From contig CM076846.1 in the NCBI GenBank assembly GCA_039519185.1, positions 75,558,818-75,622,817 of the forward strand: a stretch of DNA of 64,000 bases. Direction: 5' to 3'. A program made the position numbers and the translations under genes. The notes below the pieces were generated by a model. That model searched no databases and had not been told where the DNA came from. It was given only the letters and a program-made list of their open reading frames with translations. The DNA comes from Astragalus membranaceus (taxonomy: Eukaryota; Streptophyta; Magnoliopsida; Fabales; Fabaceae). The first letter of the stretch is position 1. Each line of letters starts with the position of its first letter. Shown here one piece after another: positions 33,638 to 45,625 of the stretch.

Positions 33638-34102
33638 TCTCCCATCAGAAGTACAAAGCCTGCTGGATCGACTGCACCTTTTCCAAATTGAATCCAGCAT
33701 TGAAGAGGCTATGTTCGGTGCAATATACGAAGAGGATGAACTCCCAGAGCACCCATGTCAGAGGACTTTGGATAACCCCGAGGACGGGATGTTGGCCGAA
33801 CCCCCTCACATAGAACCCATCAGAGAAGGGTACCCACATTTGAAGCTCAAGACCCTCTGGTGGAAGTTAACTTAGGTAGTGAAGATAAACCAAGGATGAC
33901 GAAGGTTAGTGGCAAATTGCAACAACAGCAACGAGATCAGATGGTAGCTTTGATAAAGGTGTACCGCGACTGCTTTGCATGGGATTACCAAGAGATGCCA
34001 GGTCTCGATAGGGCACTGGTTGAGCATAGGTTGCCCATTAAGGAAGGTTGCAAGCCCCACAAGCAACCACTGAGGAGGTTCAATCCCTAGCTGATGCCGG
34101 TA
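33638..34102 (+). pseudogene. Tat-2 protease-RT linker and RT start
   Basis: The translation runs SLLDRLHLFQIESSIEEAMF, EDGMLAEPPHIEPIREG and, in a new frame from about 33860, MVALIKVYRDCFAWDYQEMPGLDRALVEHRLP and LRRFNP followed by a TAG stop. It stops at the insertion at 34108 and resumes at 43729 with the next RT residues (ERLLKAGFIRT). Confidence 0.75.
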
Positions 34103-34107
34103 GAGAG

Positions 34108-36370
34108 TGTAACACCCCCTTTACTAATAACTATTATTTAGTTAATTTAAAAATCAGAGTTCGCAAAAACCGTTTTAATGCAACCACGAGAGGGTGCCAC
34201 TTTTAAAAACACCAACGTATTATATCTCTGAAAATAATATATAAGTATAAAAACATCGCAGCGGAATAATCACCAAATCTGACAATATCAAATTACATCA
34301 CCGAAAATATAGCTCTACATCAAATTAAATAAAATAGTATACTAACGCCCCCCTGGTGCTACGTATCAGAGCTGACACGACCCACTAGCTAGAAGGTACT
34401 AGATCACCTTCGCTCGTCGTCACCTGCACGTTGCCGACATGAGAAGCAACATAAAAGCAGTAGGGTGAGTCTCATTTCATAAGTAATAACATATAAGATC
34501 AACAATATATAGATCAGGCAACGAATAGCACCACTTCACATTAATAATAGCACACCATCATTTCACATCACTGAGACACAACACCCACACACACAGCTCT
34601 AATAGCACACCGTCACTTTATTCATTCACAGGCAACAACGAGGGTATATGACATGTATGCAATGCGACCCAACTCCTAGACATATGCATGTGGATCCATC
34701 AACACCAAAAACTTGCCTTGAGGGCACTCACCAAGATAGGCCGAAGCCTCTGCTCACCAAAATAACTAGGCCGAAGCCTCTGCTCACCAAAATATGCACA
34801 TGATAATGTGACTCTAGGACCATGCAACATACACGCACAAAAACACCATAGCCACGGTTATCACACTCACCAACATCAGTTCAGCTCACCAGTAATTATT
34901 TAGCTCACCAATAGGTAATTCAGCTCACCAACATTTAACAAGTATTCAGCTCACCAACATTTAATAAATATTCAGCTCACCAACATTTAACAAATATTCA
35001 GCTCACCAACATTTAACAAGTATTCAGCTCACCAACATTTAACAAGTATTCAGCTCACCAACATTTAATAAATATTCAGCTCACCAAATATCACCAAAAA
35101 CACTCGCACGTTGACCACTAAGGGCATTTTCGTAAAGACACTCAAACATCACTTAGCTATCCGGGACCAAAACAGCATTTTGCACACACGCCTAAGACAC
35201 CTAGGAACCACCGAACTCAGAATTATGGTCAGTTATATCACCAGTTAAATTTACCCAGACACCAACTCACCAATATATTTCCGACCACCATGAAGATCAC
35301 CAATTTCACCAAAATAACACCAACAGCCAACAATCTAACACTTAGCATACAAGGTTGTAACCAGGCACTAAGTTCTTTTGTTTTATCAATTTCAGCAAGC
35401 CCGTTATGGACCACCTAGACATCCAATGATTATGATTCAGCTTGTAGCTATAAACTCGAGTCTTTGGACAACTAGCAACGGAAAATGTTTCTAAAAGGAT
35501 TTAATATTTTTTTTTTTGTATCCAGGGTTCCAGTATAGATGAGGCAAGCTAGTGTTGATATCCATTTAACAATGTAACAAACTAACAGAGTAGACAAAGT
35601 CCTAGAGATTGATTGTTAGCCAAAATAATCATCTCCTATCTCGTAGATCATCAACAAATTCAATTCACAATCATCACAGTATAACAATTCAATTCACAAT
35701 CATCACAGTATAACAATTCAATTCACAATTCATCTCTACGACCTAACTACTATAATTACTAATCCAATAGGTTATTAATTAAGAAAGGAGAGCCCCCTAA
35801 CCTTGAATTGAAGGACTCCAACAACACCAAAATCACTCAAGTGGCAAGCTTCTCCCTTCCCTTCCTGTTTCTTTCTTCTCTTCACGCGGCTGGCCTTTTT
35901 TTTCTTTCTCCCTATTCGCGATTTCCTTTCCTTTCTTTCTCTCAGCTGCGCTTCCTTCTTCTCTTCTCCTTCGCGTTTCTGTTTCTCTTTCTCTCTGATT
36001 CCGAATTCTTCTTCGTATTCCCTTCTTTCTTCTGAATTCGCGTTTCCTCTCCCTCTCTGTTTTTGCAATACTTCTCCTTATTCATGTTTTATTATCCTCA
36101 GCCATCAATCCCACGCCTCAGCACAACCCGGCCCATTTCTCTCTCTTTCACTCCCTTTTCTTTATTTTATTTTTACCCTAGACTCCTATTTGCACCACCT
36201 TAAATTACTTCCACCACTCCCTCTTTTATTTACTAAACTCCACTCCCTTCTTTACTTAACACACCACCTCTTAATTAATTAATTACCCCATTATTGTTTT
36301 AATACACTCCACCAAACACCACTTAACTAATTAATTAAATATACACCCAAATTATTTCTGGGGCGTTACA
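34108..36370 (-). repeat. LTR1 of the gag-only tandem
   Basis: It starts TGTAACACCCCC and ends GGGGCGTTACA (plus strand). It holds six copies of a 26-bp CAGCTCACCAACATTTAACA-type repeat (34921-35076), the shared gypsy LTR module (34346-34470) and a CT-rich stretch (about 35850-36060) that creates a spurious long ORF. Confidence 0.92.
34921..35086 (+). repeat. 26-bp tandem repeat in LTR1
   Basis: Six units plus a partial seventh. Units alternate between AACAAGTATT, AATAAATATT and AACAAATATT endings in the same order in all three LTRs (also from about 38597 and 42273), so copy number predates the tandem. Confidence 0.9.
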
Positions 36371-36384
36371 ACTCTCCCCCACTT
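36371..36384 (-). other. Polypurine tract of the gag-only element, left copy
   Basis: The minus strand reads AGTGGGGGAGAGTT next to the LTR, within AAGTGGGGGAGAGTTGTAAC. The same signal occurs at 40047 and, on the plus strand, before both Tekay-1 LTRs. Confidence 0.8.
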
Positions 36385-36683
36385 AGAATATTTTCGTCCT
36401 CGAAAATTCAACTACTAGGAACATGGTTATGTTCTAACCAGTTCATACTCAAGGTTACGATTAACTCACCCAACGGCAAACAACAAGGATTCACAACAAG
36501 TCTCTGTCGAAGGTCGACAAGGGACACAGAGAAACACACCAGGCAACACATTACAGTTACAACAGTTATCACAGCACTTAAACATTCACCGCATGCAACA
36601 ATAACAAAACAACAAGTAGCATCGATATAACAGTAGATTCTAGCGGAGTACCCTTAACGGGATACGTACCTCTGATACTATCA

Positions 36684-37673
36684 TCACTCCTCCGCAGACT
36701 CAGCACCTGCTAAAACAAACACCCTCCCACTAGACCCCTCCTTCTTTGGCTTGGAGCAATTGGTACTAATATGCCCCACCTCTCCGCAGCTGTAGCAGAC
36801 GACCTCTTTCTTCTCACACTTGGCAGCTATGTGGCCTCCCTTACCACATTTAAAGCACTTGTTATCTGGGCAATCAAAACTTTTATGTCCGGGCTTCCCA
36901 CACTTGTAGCACACGATATTCGCAGGGGCCTCTCCCCCACTTGGCCTCTTGCCTGAGTCATCAGCTTTCCACTTGCCCTTACCACCAGAAACATCATAGG
37001 GCTTCTCACGATACTGAGCACTCCTCTTCTCCTTTACAATCTTGTAAGCAGCATTACTATCCTCCTCGAAAATCCTACACTTATCAACCAATCTAGCGAA
37101 GACCCGAACTTCTTGATATCCAATTGCTTTCTTTATATCAGGACGTAGACCACTCTCGAACTTGACACATTTTGAAAATTCAGAATTGGCATCATTAGCA
37201 TAATAAGGACAAAATTGGGCCAGCTCCTCAAACTTGGCGGCATAATCAGCCACAGTCTTGTCTCCCTGCTTCAGCTCTAAAAACTCCACTTCTTTCTTGG
37301 CTCGCACATCCTCAGGGTAGTACTTTCTCTTGAACTCTCTTGTGAAAACCTCCCAGGTCACTTCCTCACCAGCATCACTTAACCTTCGCAACATTCCCAT
37401 CCACCAGTCTTCAGCTTCCTCCGTTAACATATGAGTCCCAAACTTCACTTTCTGAGCTGGAGTACACTCCATGACACGAAAGACCCGCTCTATCTCCTTC
37501 AGCCATGACAACGCTCCATCCGGGTTGTACCGACCCTTAAAGGTGGGTGGGTTCTCTCTCTGGAATGTGGCCAAATTGCGCGCCCCGTCATTAACAACAC
37601 CGGGTATATTACCCATCGCCCCGGCTATAGCCTGCAAGGCAGCAGCAAGTGCAGCATCGTCCCGTCTGGCCAT
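36684..37673 (-). CDS. gag: Gag of the gag-only element, left copy, 329 aa
   Basis: The ORF starts MARRDDAALAAALQ at 37673. It contains a Retrotrans_gag core (FQRENPPTFKGRYNPDGALSWL, EEAEDWWMGM, FLELKQGDKTVADYAAKFEEL) and three complete CCHC zinc knuckles at residues 255-268, 273-286 and 293-306 (CYKCGKPGHKSFDC, CFKCGKGGHIAAKC, CYSCGEVGHISTNC). It ends soon after the GRVFVLAG string that in the 1391-aa polyprotein leads into protease, so pol was cut off there. The frame is intact and identical to 40360-41349. The protein would bind and package its own RNA and perhaps that of relatives. The region 36371-36683 downstream is non-coding apart from the PPT. Confidence 0.92.
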   Translation of the reverse strand: MARRDDAALAAALQAIAGAMGNIPGVVNDGARNLATFQRENPPTFKGRYNPDGALSWLKEIERVFRVMECTPAQKVKFGTHMLTEEAEDWWMGMLRRLSDAGEEVTWEVFTREFKRKYYPEDVRAKKEVEFLELKQGDKTVADYAAKFEELAQFCPYYANDANSEFSKCVKFESGLRPDIKKAIGYQEVRVFARLVDKCRIFEEDSNAAYKIVKEKRSAQYREKPYDVSGGKGKWKADDSGKRPSGGEAPANIVCYKCGKPGHKSFDCPDNKCFKCGKGGHIAAKCEKKEVVCYSCGEVGHISTNCSKPKKEGSSGRVFVLAGAESAEE

Positions 37674-37768
37674 CCTAGCACTGCAACAGAAAACAGAATT
37701 CAGAAACGAGTAACAAACTCAATGTTACTCAACACGACGACTCAACTACCGGTCGGACAGACCGAACT

Positions 37769-37780
37769 GCTCTGATACCA
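37769..37780 (-). other. Primer binding site next to LTR2
   Basis: TGGTATCAGAGC on the minus strand, three bases from the LTR2 end; initiator tRNA-Met type. Confidence 0.9.
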
Positions 37781-37783
37781 ACT

Positions 37784-40046
37784 TGTAACACCCCCTTTAC
37801 TAATAACTATTATTTAGTTAATTTAAAAATCAGAGTTCGCAAAAACCGTTTTAATGCAACCACAAGAGGGTGCCATTTTTAAAAACATCAACGTATTATA
37901 TCTCTGAAAATAATATATAAGTATAAAAACATCGCAGCGGAATAATCACCAAATCTGACAATATCAAATTACATCACCGAAAATATAGCTCGACATCAAA
38001 TTAAATAAAATAGTAAACTAACGCCCCCCTGGTGCTACGTATCAGAGCTGACACGACCCACTAGCTAGAAGGTACTAGATCACCTTCGCTCGTCGTCACC
38101 TGCACGTTGCCGACATGAGAAGCAACATAAAAGCAGTAGGGTGAGTCTCATTTCATAAGTAATAACATATAAGATCAACAATATATAGATCAGGCAACGA
38201 ATAGCACCACTTCACATTAATAATAGCACACCATCATTTCACATCACTGAGACACAACACCCACACACACAGCTCTAATAGCACACCGTCACTTTATTCA
38301 TTCACAGGCAACAACGAGGGTATATGACATGTATGCAATGCGACCCAACTCCTAGACATATGCATGTGGATCCATCAACACCAAAAACTTGCCTTGAGGG
38401 CACTCACCAAGATAGGCCGAAGCCTCTGCTCACCAAAATAACTAGGCCGAAGCCTCTGCTCACCAAAATATGCACATGATAATGTGACTCTAGGTCCATG
38501 CAACATACACGCACAAAAACACCATAGCCACGGTTATCACACTCACCAACATCAGTTCAGCTCACCAGTAATTATTTAGCTCACCAATAAGTAATTCAGC
38601 TCACCAACATTTAACAAGTATTCAGCTCACCAACATTTAATAAATATTCAGCTCACCAACATTTAACAAATATTCAGCTCACCAACATTTAACAAGTATT
38701 CAGCTCACCAACATTTAACAAGTATTCAGCTCACCAACATTTAATAAATATTCAGCTCACCAAATATCACCAAAAACACTCGCACGTTGACCACTAAGGG
38801 CATTTTCGTAAAGACACTCAAACATCACTTAGCTATCCGGGACCAAAACAGCATTTTGCACACACGCCTAAGACACCTAGGAACCACCGAACTCAGAATT
38901 ATGGTCAGTTATATCACCAGTTAAATTTACCCAGACACCAACTCACCAATATATTTCCGACCACCATGAAGATCACCAATTTCACCAAAATAACACCAAC
39001 AGCCAACAATCTAACACTTAGCATACAAGGTTGTAACCAGGCACTAAGTTCTTTTGTTTTATCAATTTCAGCAAGCCCGTTATGGACCACCTAGACATCC
39101 AATGATTATGATTCAGCTTGTAGCTATAAACTCGAGTCTTTGGACAACTAGCAACGGAAAATGTTTCTAAAAGGATTTAATATTTTTTTTTTTGTATCCA
39201 GGGTTCCAGTATAGATGAGGCAAGCTAGTGTTGATATCCATTTAACAATGTAACAAACTAACAGAGTAGACAAAGTCCTAGAGATTGATTGTTAGCCAAA
39301 ATAATCATCTCCTATCTCGTAGATCATCAACAAATTCAATTCACAATCATCACAGTATAACAATTCAATTCACAATCATCACAGTATAACAATTCAATTC
39401 GCAATTCATCTCTACGACCTAACTACTATAATTACTAATCCAATAGGTTATTAATTAAGAAAGGAGAGCCCCCTAACCTTGAATTGAAGGACTCCAACAA
39501 CACCAAAATCACTCAAGTGGCAAGCTTCTCCCTTCCCTTCCTGTTTCTTTCTTCTCTTCACGCGGCTGGCCTTTTTTTTCTTTCTCCCTATTCGCGATTT
39601 CCTTTCCTTTCTTTCTCTCAGCTGCGCTTCCTTCTTCTCTTCTCCTTCGCGTTTCTGTTTCTCTTTCTCTCTGATTCCGAATTCTTCTTCGTATTCCCTT
39701 CTTTCTTCTGAATTCGCGTTTCCTCTCCCTCTCTGTTTTTGCAATACTTCTCCTTATTCATGTTTTATTATCCTCAGCCATCAATCCCACGCCTCAGCAC
39801 AACCCGGCCCATTTCTCTCTCTTTCACTCCCTTTTCTTTATTTTATTTTTACCCTAGACTCCTATTTGCACCACCTTAAATTACTTCCACCACTCCCTCT
39901 TTTATTTACTAAACTCCACTCCCTTCTTTACTTAACACACCACCTCTTAATTAATTAATTACCCCATTATTGTTTTAATACACTCCACCAAACACCACTT
40001 AACTAATTAATTAAATATACACCCAAATTATTTCTGGGGCGTTACA
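37784..40046 (-). repeat. LTR2 (central) of the gag-only tandem
   Basis: 2263 bp, flanked by a PBS on its left and a PPT on its right, so it is both the 5' LTR of one unit and the 3' LTR of the other. It differs from LTR1 by scattered single bases (for example agctcgacatc for agctctacatc). Confidence 0.92.
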
Positions 40047-40359
40047 ACTCTCCCCCACTTAGAATATTTTCGTCCTCGAAAATTCAACTACTAGGAACAT
40101 GGTTATGTTCTAACCAGTTCATACTCAAGGTTACGATTAACTCACCCAACGGCAAACAACAAGGATTCACAACAAGTCTCTGTCGAAGGTCGACAAGGGA
40201 CACAGAGAAACACACCAGGCAACACATTACAGTTACAACAGTTATCACAGCACTTAAACATTCACCGCATGCAACAATAACAAAACAACAAGTAGCATCG
40301 ATATAACAGTAGATTCTAGCGGAGTACCCTTAACGGGATACGTACCTCTGATACTATCA

Positions 40360-41349
40360 TCACTCCTCCGCAGACTCAGCACCTGCTAAAACAAACACCC
40401 TCCCACTAGACCCCTCCTTCTTTGGCTTGGAGCAATTGGTACTAATATGCCCCACCTCTCCGCAGCTGTAGCAGACGACCTCTTTCTTCTCACACTTGGC
40501 AGCTATGTGGCCTCCCTTACCACATTTAAAGCACTTGTTATCTGGGCAATCAAAACTTTTATGTCCGGGCTTCCCACACTTGTAGCACACGATATTCGCA
40601 GGGGCCTCTCCCCCACTTGGCCTCTTGCCTGAGTCATCAGCTTTCCACTTGCCCTTACCACCAGAAACATCATAGGGCTTCTCACGATACTGAGCACTCC
40701 TCTTCTCCTTTACAATCTTGTAAGCAGCATTACTATCCTCCTCGAAAATCCTACACTTATCAACCAATCTAGCGAAGACCCGAACTTCTTGATATCCAAT
40801 TGCTTTCTTTATATCAGGACGTAGACCACTCTCGAACTTGACACATTTTGAAAATTCAGAATTGGCATCATTAGCATAATAAGGACAAAATTGGGCCAGC
40901 TCCTCAAACTTGGCGGCATAATCAGCCACAGTCTTGTCTCCCTGCTTCAGCTCTAAAAACTCCACTTCTTTCTTGGCTCGCACATCCTCAGGGTAGTACT
41001 TTCTCTTGAACTCTCTTGTGAAAACCTCCCAGGTCACTTCCTCACCAGCATCACTTAACCTTCGCAACATTCCCATCCACCAGTCTTCAGCTTCCTCCGT
41101 TAACATATGAGTCCCAAACTTCACTTTCTGAGCTGGAGTACACTCCATGACACGAAAGACCCGCTCTATCTCCTTCAGCCATGACAACGCTCCATCCGGG
41201 TTGTACCGACCCTTAAAGGTGGGTGGGTTCTCTCTCTGGAATGTGGCCAAATTGCGCGCCCCGTCATTAACAACACCGGGTATATTACCCATCGCCCCGG
41301 CTATAGCCTGCAAGGCAGCAGCAAGTGCAGCATCGTCCCGTCTGGCCAT
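40360..41349 (-). CDS. gag: Gag of the gag-only element, right copy, 329 aa
   Basis: Its protein is identical to that of 36684-37673, with the same three CCHC knuckles and the same stop. It is the gag directly downstream of the outer 5' LTR (LTR3), so a transcript from LTR3 would read this copy first. Complete protein identity, and no base difference that I noticed, points to very recent duplication of the unit. Confidence 0.92.
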   Translation of the reverse strand: MARRDDAALAAALQAIAGAMGNIPGVVNDGARNLATFQRENPPTFKGRYNPDGALSWLKEIERVFRVMECTPAQKVKFGTHMLTEEAEDWWMGMLRRLSDAGEEVTWEVFTREFKRKYYPEDVRAKKEVEFLELKQGDKTVADYAAKFEELAQFCPYYANDANSEFSKCVKFESGLRPDIKKAIGYQEVRVFARLVDKCRIFEEDSNAAYKIVKEKRSAQYREKPYDVSGGKGKWKADDSGKRPSGGEAPANIVCYKCGKPGHKSFDCPDNKCFKCGKGGHIAAKCEKKEVVCYSCGEVGHISTNCSKPKKEGSSGRVFVLAGAESAEE

Positions 41350-41444
41350 CCTAGCACTGCAACAGAAAACAGAATTCAGAAACGAGTAACAAACTCAATG
41401 TTACTCAACACGACGACTCAACTACCGGTCGGACAGACCGAACT

Positions 41445-41456
41445 GCTCTGATACCA
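41445..41456 (-). other. Primer binding site next to LTR3
   Basis: TGGTATCAGAGC on the minus strand, next to the outer 5' LTR. Confidence 0.9.
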
Positions 41457-41459
41457 ACT

Positions 41460-43723
41460 TGTAACACCCCCTTTACTAATAACTATTATTTAGTTAATTT
41501 AAAAATCAGAGTTCGCAAAAACCGTTTTAATGCAACCACGAGAGGGTGCCATTTTTAAAAACATCAACGTATTATATCTCTGAAAATAATATATAAGTAT
41601 AAAAACATCGCAGCGGAATAATCACCAAATCTGACAATATCAAATTACATCACCGAAAATATAGCTCGACATCAAATTAAATAAAATAGTAAACTAACGC
41701 CCCCCTGGTGCTACGTATCAGAGCTGACACGACCCACTAGCTAGAAGGTACTAGATCACCTTCGCTCGTCGTCACCGGCACGTTGCCGACATGAGAAGCA
41801 ACATAAAAGCAGTAGGGTGAGTCTCATTTCATAAGTAATAACATATAAGATCAACAATATATAGATCAGGCAACGAATAGCACCACTTCACATTAATAAT
41901 AGCACACCATCATTTCACATCACTGAGACACAACACCCACACACACAGCTCTAATAGCACACCGTCACTTTATTCATTCACAGGCAACAACGAGGGTATA
42001 TGACATGTATGCAATGCGACCCAACTCCTAGACATATGCATGTGGATCCATCAACACCAAAAACTTGCCTTGAGGGCACTCACCAAGATAGGCCGAAGCC
42101 TCTGCTCACCAAAATAACTAGGCCGAAGCCTCTGCTCACCAAAATATGCACATGATAATGTGACTCTAGGACCATGCAACATACACGCACAAAAACACCA
42201 TAGCCACGGTTATCACACTCACCAACATCAGTTCAGCTCACCAGTAATTATTTAGCTCACCAATAAGTAATTCAGCTCACCAACATTTAACAAGTATTCA
42301 GCTCACCAACATTTAATAAATATTCAGCTCACCAACATTTAACAAATATTCAGCTCACCAACATTTAACAAGTATTCAGCTCACCAACATTTAACAAGTA
42401 TTCAGCTCACCAACATTTAATAAATATTCAGCTCACCAAATATCACCAAAAACACTCGCACGTTGACCACTAAGGGCATTTTCGTAAAGACACTCAAACA
42501 TCACTTAGCTATCCGGGACCAAAACAGCATTTTGCACACACGCCTAAGACACCTAGGAACCACCGAACTCAGAATTATGGTCAGTTATATCACCAGTTAA
42601 ATTTACCCAGACACCAACTCACCAATATATTTCCGACCACCATGAAGATCACCAATTTCACCAAAATAACACCAACAGCCAACAATCTAACACTTAGCAT
42701 ACAAGGTTGTAACCAGGCACTAAGTTCTTTTGTTTTATCAATTTCAGCAAGCCCGTTATGGACCACCTAGACATCCAATGATTATGATTCAGCTTGTAGC
42801 TATAAACTCGAGTCTTTGGACAACTAGCAACGGAAAATGTTTCTAAAAGGATTTAATATTTTTTTTTGTATCCAGGGTTCCAGTATAGATGAGGCAAGCT
42901 AGTGTTGATATCCATTTAACAATGTAACAAACTAACAGAGTAGACAAAGTCCTAGAGATTGATTGTTAGCCAAAATAATCAACATCTCCTATCTCGTAGA
43001 TCATCAACAAATTCAATTCACAATCATCACAGTATAACAATTCAATTCACAATCATCACAGTATAACAATTCAATTCACAATTCATCTCTACGACCTAAC
43101 TACTATAATTACTAATCCAATAGGTTATTAATTAAGAAAGGAGAGCCCCCTAACCTTGAATTGAAGGACTCCAACAACACCAAAATCACTCAAGTGGCAA
43201 GCTTCTCCCTTCCCTTCCTGTTTCTTTCTTCTCTTCACGCGGCTGGCCTTTTTTTTCTTTCTCCCTATTCGCGATTTCCTTTCCTTTCTTTCTCTCAGCT
43301 GCGCTTCCTTCTTCTCTTCTCCTTCGCGTTTCTGTTTCTCTTTCTCTCTGATTCCGAATTCTTCTTCGTATTCCCTTCTTTCTTCTCAATTCGCGTTTCC
43401 TCTCCCTCTCTGTTTTTGCAATACTTCTCCTTATTCATGTTTTATTATCCTCAGCCATCAATCCCACGCCTCAGCACAACCCGGCCCATTTCTCTCTCTT
43501 TCACTCCCTTTTCTTTATTTTATTTTTACCCTAGACTCCTATTTGCACCACCTTAAATTACTTCCACCACTCCCTCTTTTATTTACTAAACTCCACTCCC
43601 TTCTTTACTTAACACACCACCTCTTAATTAATTAATTACCCCATTATTGTTTTAATACACTCCACCAAACACCACTTAACTAATTAATTAAATATACACC
43701 CAAATTATTTCTGGGGCGTTACA
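41460..43723 (-). repeat. LTR3 (outer 5' LTR) of the gag-only tandem
   Basis: 2264 bp. Small differences from LTR1 and LTR2 include a 3-bp insertion (aatcaacatc, about 42980) and a shorter T run (about 42861). Followed by the target duplication GAGAG. Confidence 0.92.
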
Positions 43724-43728
43724 GAGAG

Positions 43729-44470
43729 GCTGTTGAAAGCAGGGTTCATAAGAACTGACAGGTACGTAGAGTGGCTGTCTAACATAGTCCCCGTGATAAA
43801 AAGGGCCGACATGCCAGGTGAGGCTATATATTGATTACAGATACCTGAACTTGGCCACTCCAAAGGATGAGTACGGTATGCTTAGGGCCGACATGCTGGT
43901 CGATGCCGCAGCTAACAATTCCATCTTGACTTTTATGGACAGCTATTCTGGCTACAACCAGATATATGTGGCTGAGGCTGACACCCATAAGACTGCCTTC
44001 AGGTGCCACGGCGCCTTAGGTATCTATGAGAGGTTGGTAATGCCCTTTGGCCTAAAAAACGCAGGGGCCACGTATCAAAGGGTGATGAACGCCATCTTCC
44101 ATGACCCTAATGGTAAAAGCATGGAGGTATACATTGATAACGTGGTAGTCAAATCCAAGAGCATCGAGGCCCACCTCGTTGAGCTTGAACAAGCTCTCAA
44201 GCGGATGAGACTCCACAATCTTAAAATGAACCCCACTAAATGTGCTTTTGGCGTATCTGCGGGGAACTTTCTGGGCATCTTAGTACACAACCAAGGTATT
44301 GAGGTAGACAAAAACATGGCTCGATCCATCCTAGAAGCGAGACCTCCTTAAACAAAGAAGGAGCTGCAGAGGTTGCTTGGCAAGATCAACTTCCTTAGGA
44401 GATTTATCGCCAACTCGGCTGGAAAGATGAAAGCTTTCTCACCCCTGTTAAAGATAAAGAACACAGGAGA
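43729..44470 (+). pseudogene. Tat-2 reverse transcriptase, continued
   Basis: It resumes as RLLKAGFIRTDRYVEWLSNIVPVIK, then DYRYLNLATPKDEYG, motif A LTFMDSYSGYNQI, MPFGLKNAGATYQRVMN and YIDNVVVKSK. The last is the YxDD box with the second Asp replaced by Asn. KCAFGVSAGNFLGILVH and KKELQRLLGKINFLRRFIANS follow. A TAA stop lies at about 44349-44351. A short inserted copy of GGGCCGACATGC (about 43802 and 43886) disrupts the region before DYRYLN. Not active. Confidence 0.8.
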
Positions 44471-45262
44471 TTGTCTGGGGGACTAGGCAACAGGAGGCCG
44501 TCGATCAGATCAAGGCTGCCTTGACTAACCCCCCTGTCTTGGTACTTCCGCAGCCAGGGAAGCCACCGAAGCTATACATTACGACCGAAGAGCAAGCTAT
44601 CGGCTGCTTGTTGACTCAGGATGACGATAATGGGGCTGAGCGTGCTATATATTATCTCAGCAGAGTCCTCAATGATGCAGAAACTAGATATTCTCCGACT
44701 GAGAAACTTTGTTTATCATTGTTCAATGATTGTACTAGACTTGAATATTACCTATTACCAAGGAAGTTTTGGTTGTGTGCATTCGATACCTTCTTAATTG
44801 GCATGTCTTGCAAGGGAGACTTGAAAAGTGGGCCATTAAGTTGAACGCATTTGCTTTAACTTACGTACCTCTAACGGTTGTCAAGGGACAGACCCTGGCT
44901 GATTTCTTAGCCCAATACCCATGCGTGGAGGGGTGTGACTTACCAACCGAACCCATCAACTACTTGGGGTTGAAACCTTGGGTCCTCATGTTTGATGGTT
45001 CAAGCACTCAAACAGGGGCAGGCATTGGTGTGGTAATCACTAGCCCCTGCGGCAGGACATGGAGGTTCGTGTGCAGGATAGTAGATCAAGCTTCCAATAA
45101 TCAGGCCGAGTATGAAGCATTGATTATGGGACTTGATATCTTGGCTGCCATGAAAGCCCAGTATGTAGAGATAAAGGGTGATTCCCAGCTTGTGATCAAA
45201 AAGATCACTAGGGAGTACAAGTGCTACAATGTGAAGCTCAAGCAGCTACGGACCTCGGGTTA
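44471..45262 (+). pseudogene. Tat-2 RNase H
   Basis: It contains LVLPQPGKPPKLYITTEEQAIGCLLTQDD, RAIYYLSRVLNDAETRYSPTEKLCLSL and, after a frameshift near 44780, RLEKWAIKLNAFALTYVPL, LADFLAQYP, LKPWVLMFDGSSTQTGAG, NNQAEYEALIMGL and YVEIKGDSQLVIKKI. The DGS, QAE and GDSQ blocks are all present. The reading stops at LKQLRTSGY because of the insertion at 45263. Confidence 0.8.
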
Positions 45263-45625
45263 TGTAGAGACCGAAAAATCCGGGCGAGGATTCCTCGAAG
45301 GTTCAAAAATGAAGCCGCCACCAAAATTTAGTTTAAGGGCACACATTGGAAAAGCCCTTTTGGAATGGATAAGGGTCCTTGAGACCAGATTAGGGTTCGG
45401 GAGTCGGTTATGCGTGGGGAAGGTATTAGCACCCCACGACATCCTTCCTAATGAAGGTTACCTGCTAACTAGTTGTAGGAAAGAATATTAATTTTGAAAA
45501 TGTTTATTTTTACCCTTTTATTGTGAATTAAAAAGAATGAAGGAAATTGATATTTTATTTAAGAAAATGATTATTTAGGAAAAGACTAAAAAAGGCTTTT
45601 TTATTAATGCAATTGACAGAGGTCG

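Larger units (their letters stand above)
34108..43723 (-). mobile_element. Three-LTR, two-gag tandem of a gag-only (TR-GAG-like) Tekay-type element
   Basis: The structure is LTR1 (34108-36370), internal (36371-37783), LTR2 (37784-40046), internal (40047-41459), LTR3 (41460-43723). LTR lengths are 2263, 2263 and 2264 bp and both internals are 1413 bp. The whole 9616-bp array has one perfect target duplication, GAGAG (34103-34107 and 43724-43728). Each internal holds a PBS, a 329-aa gag and a PPT, and no pol. The PBS and PPT types match the Tekay-like elements at 13005 and 57959. Very few substitutions separate the units, so the tandem is young. The host sequence is the RT of Tat-2. Confidence 0.93.

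Noticed and set aside
35775..36068. Lys/Glu/Arg-rich ORF repeated at 39451, and the Phe/Ser-rich ORF on the other strand (repeated at 39484 and 43161)
   Set aside because: Both are translations of a CT-rich low-complexity stretch in the gag-only LTRs, not conserved proteins.
45263..45491. Extension of the Tat-2 RNase H ORF into RGFLEGSKMKPPPKFSL
   Set aside because: The frame runs by chance into the inserted Ogre-like LTR; the same peptide recurs at 53284-53526 from the other LTR end.
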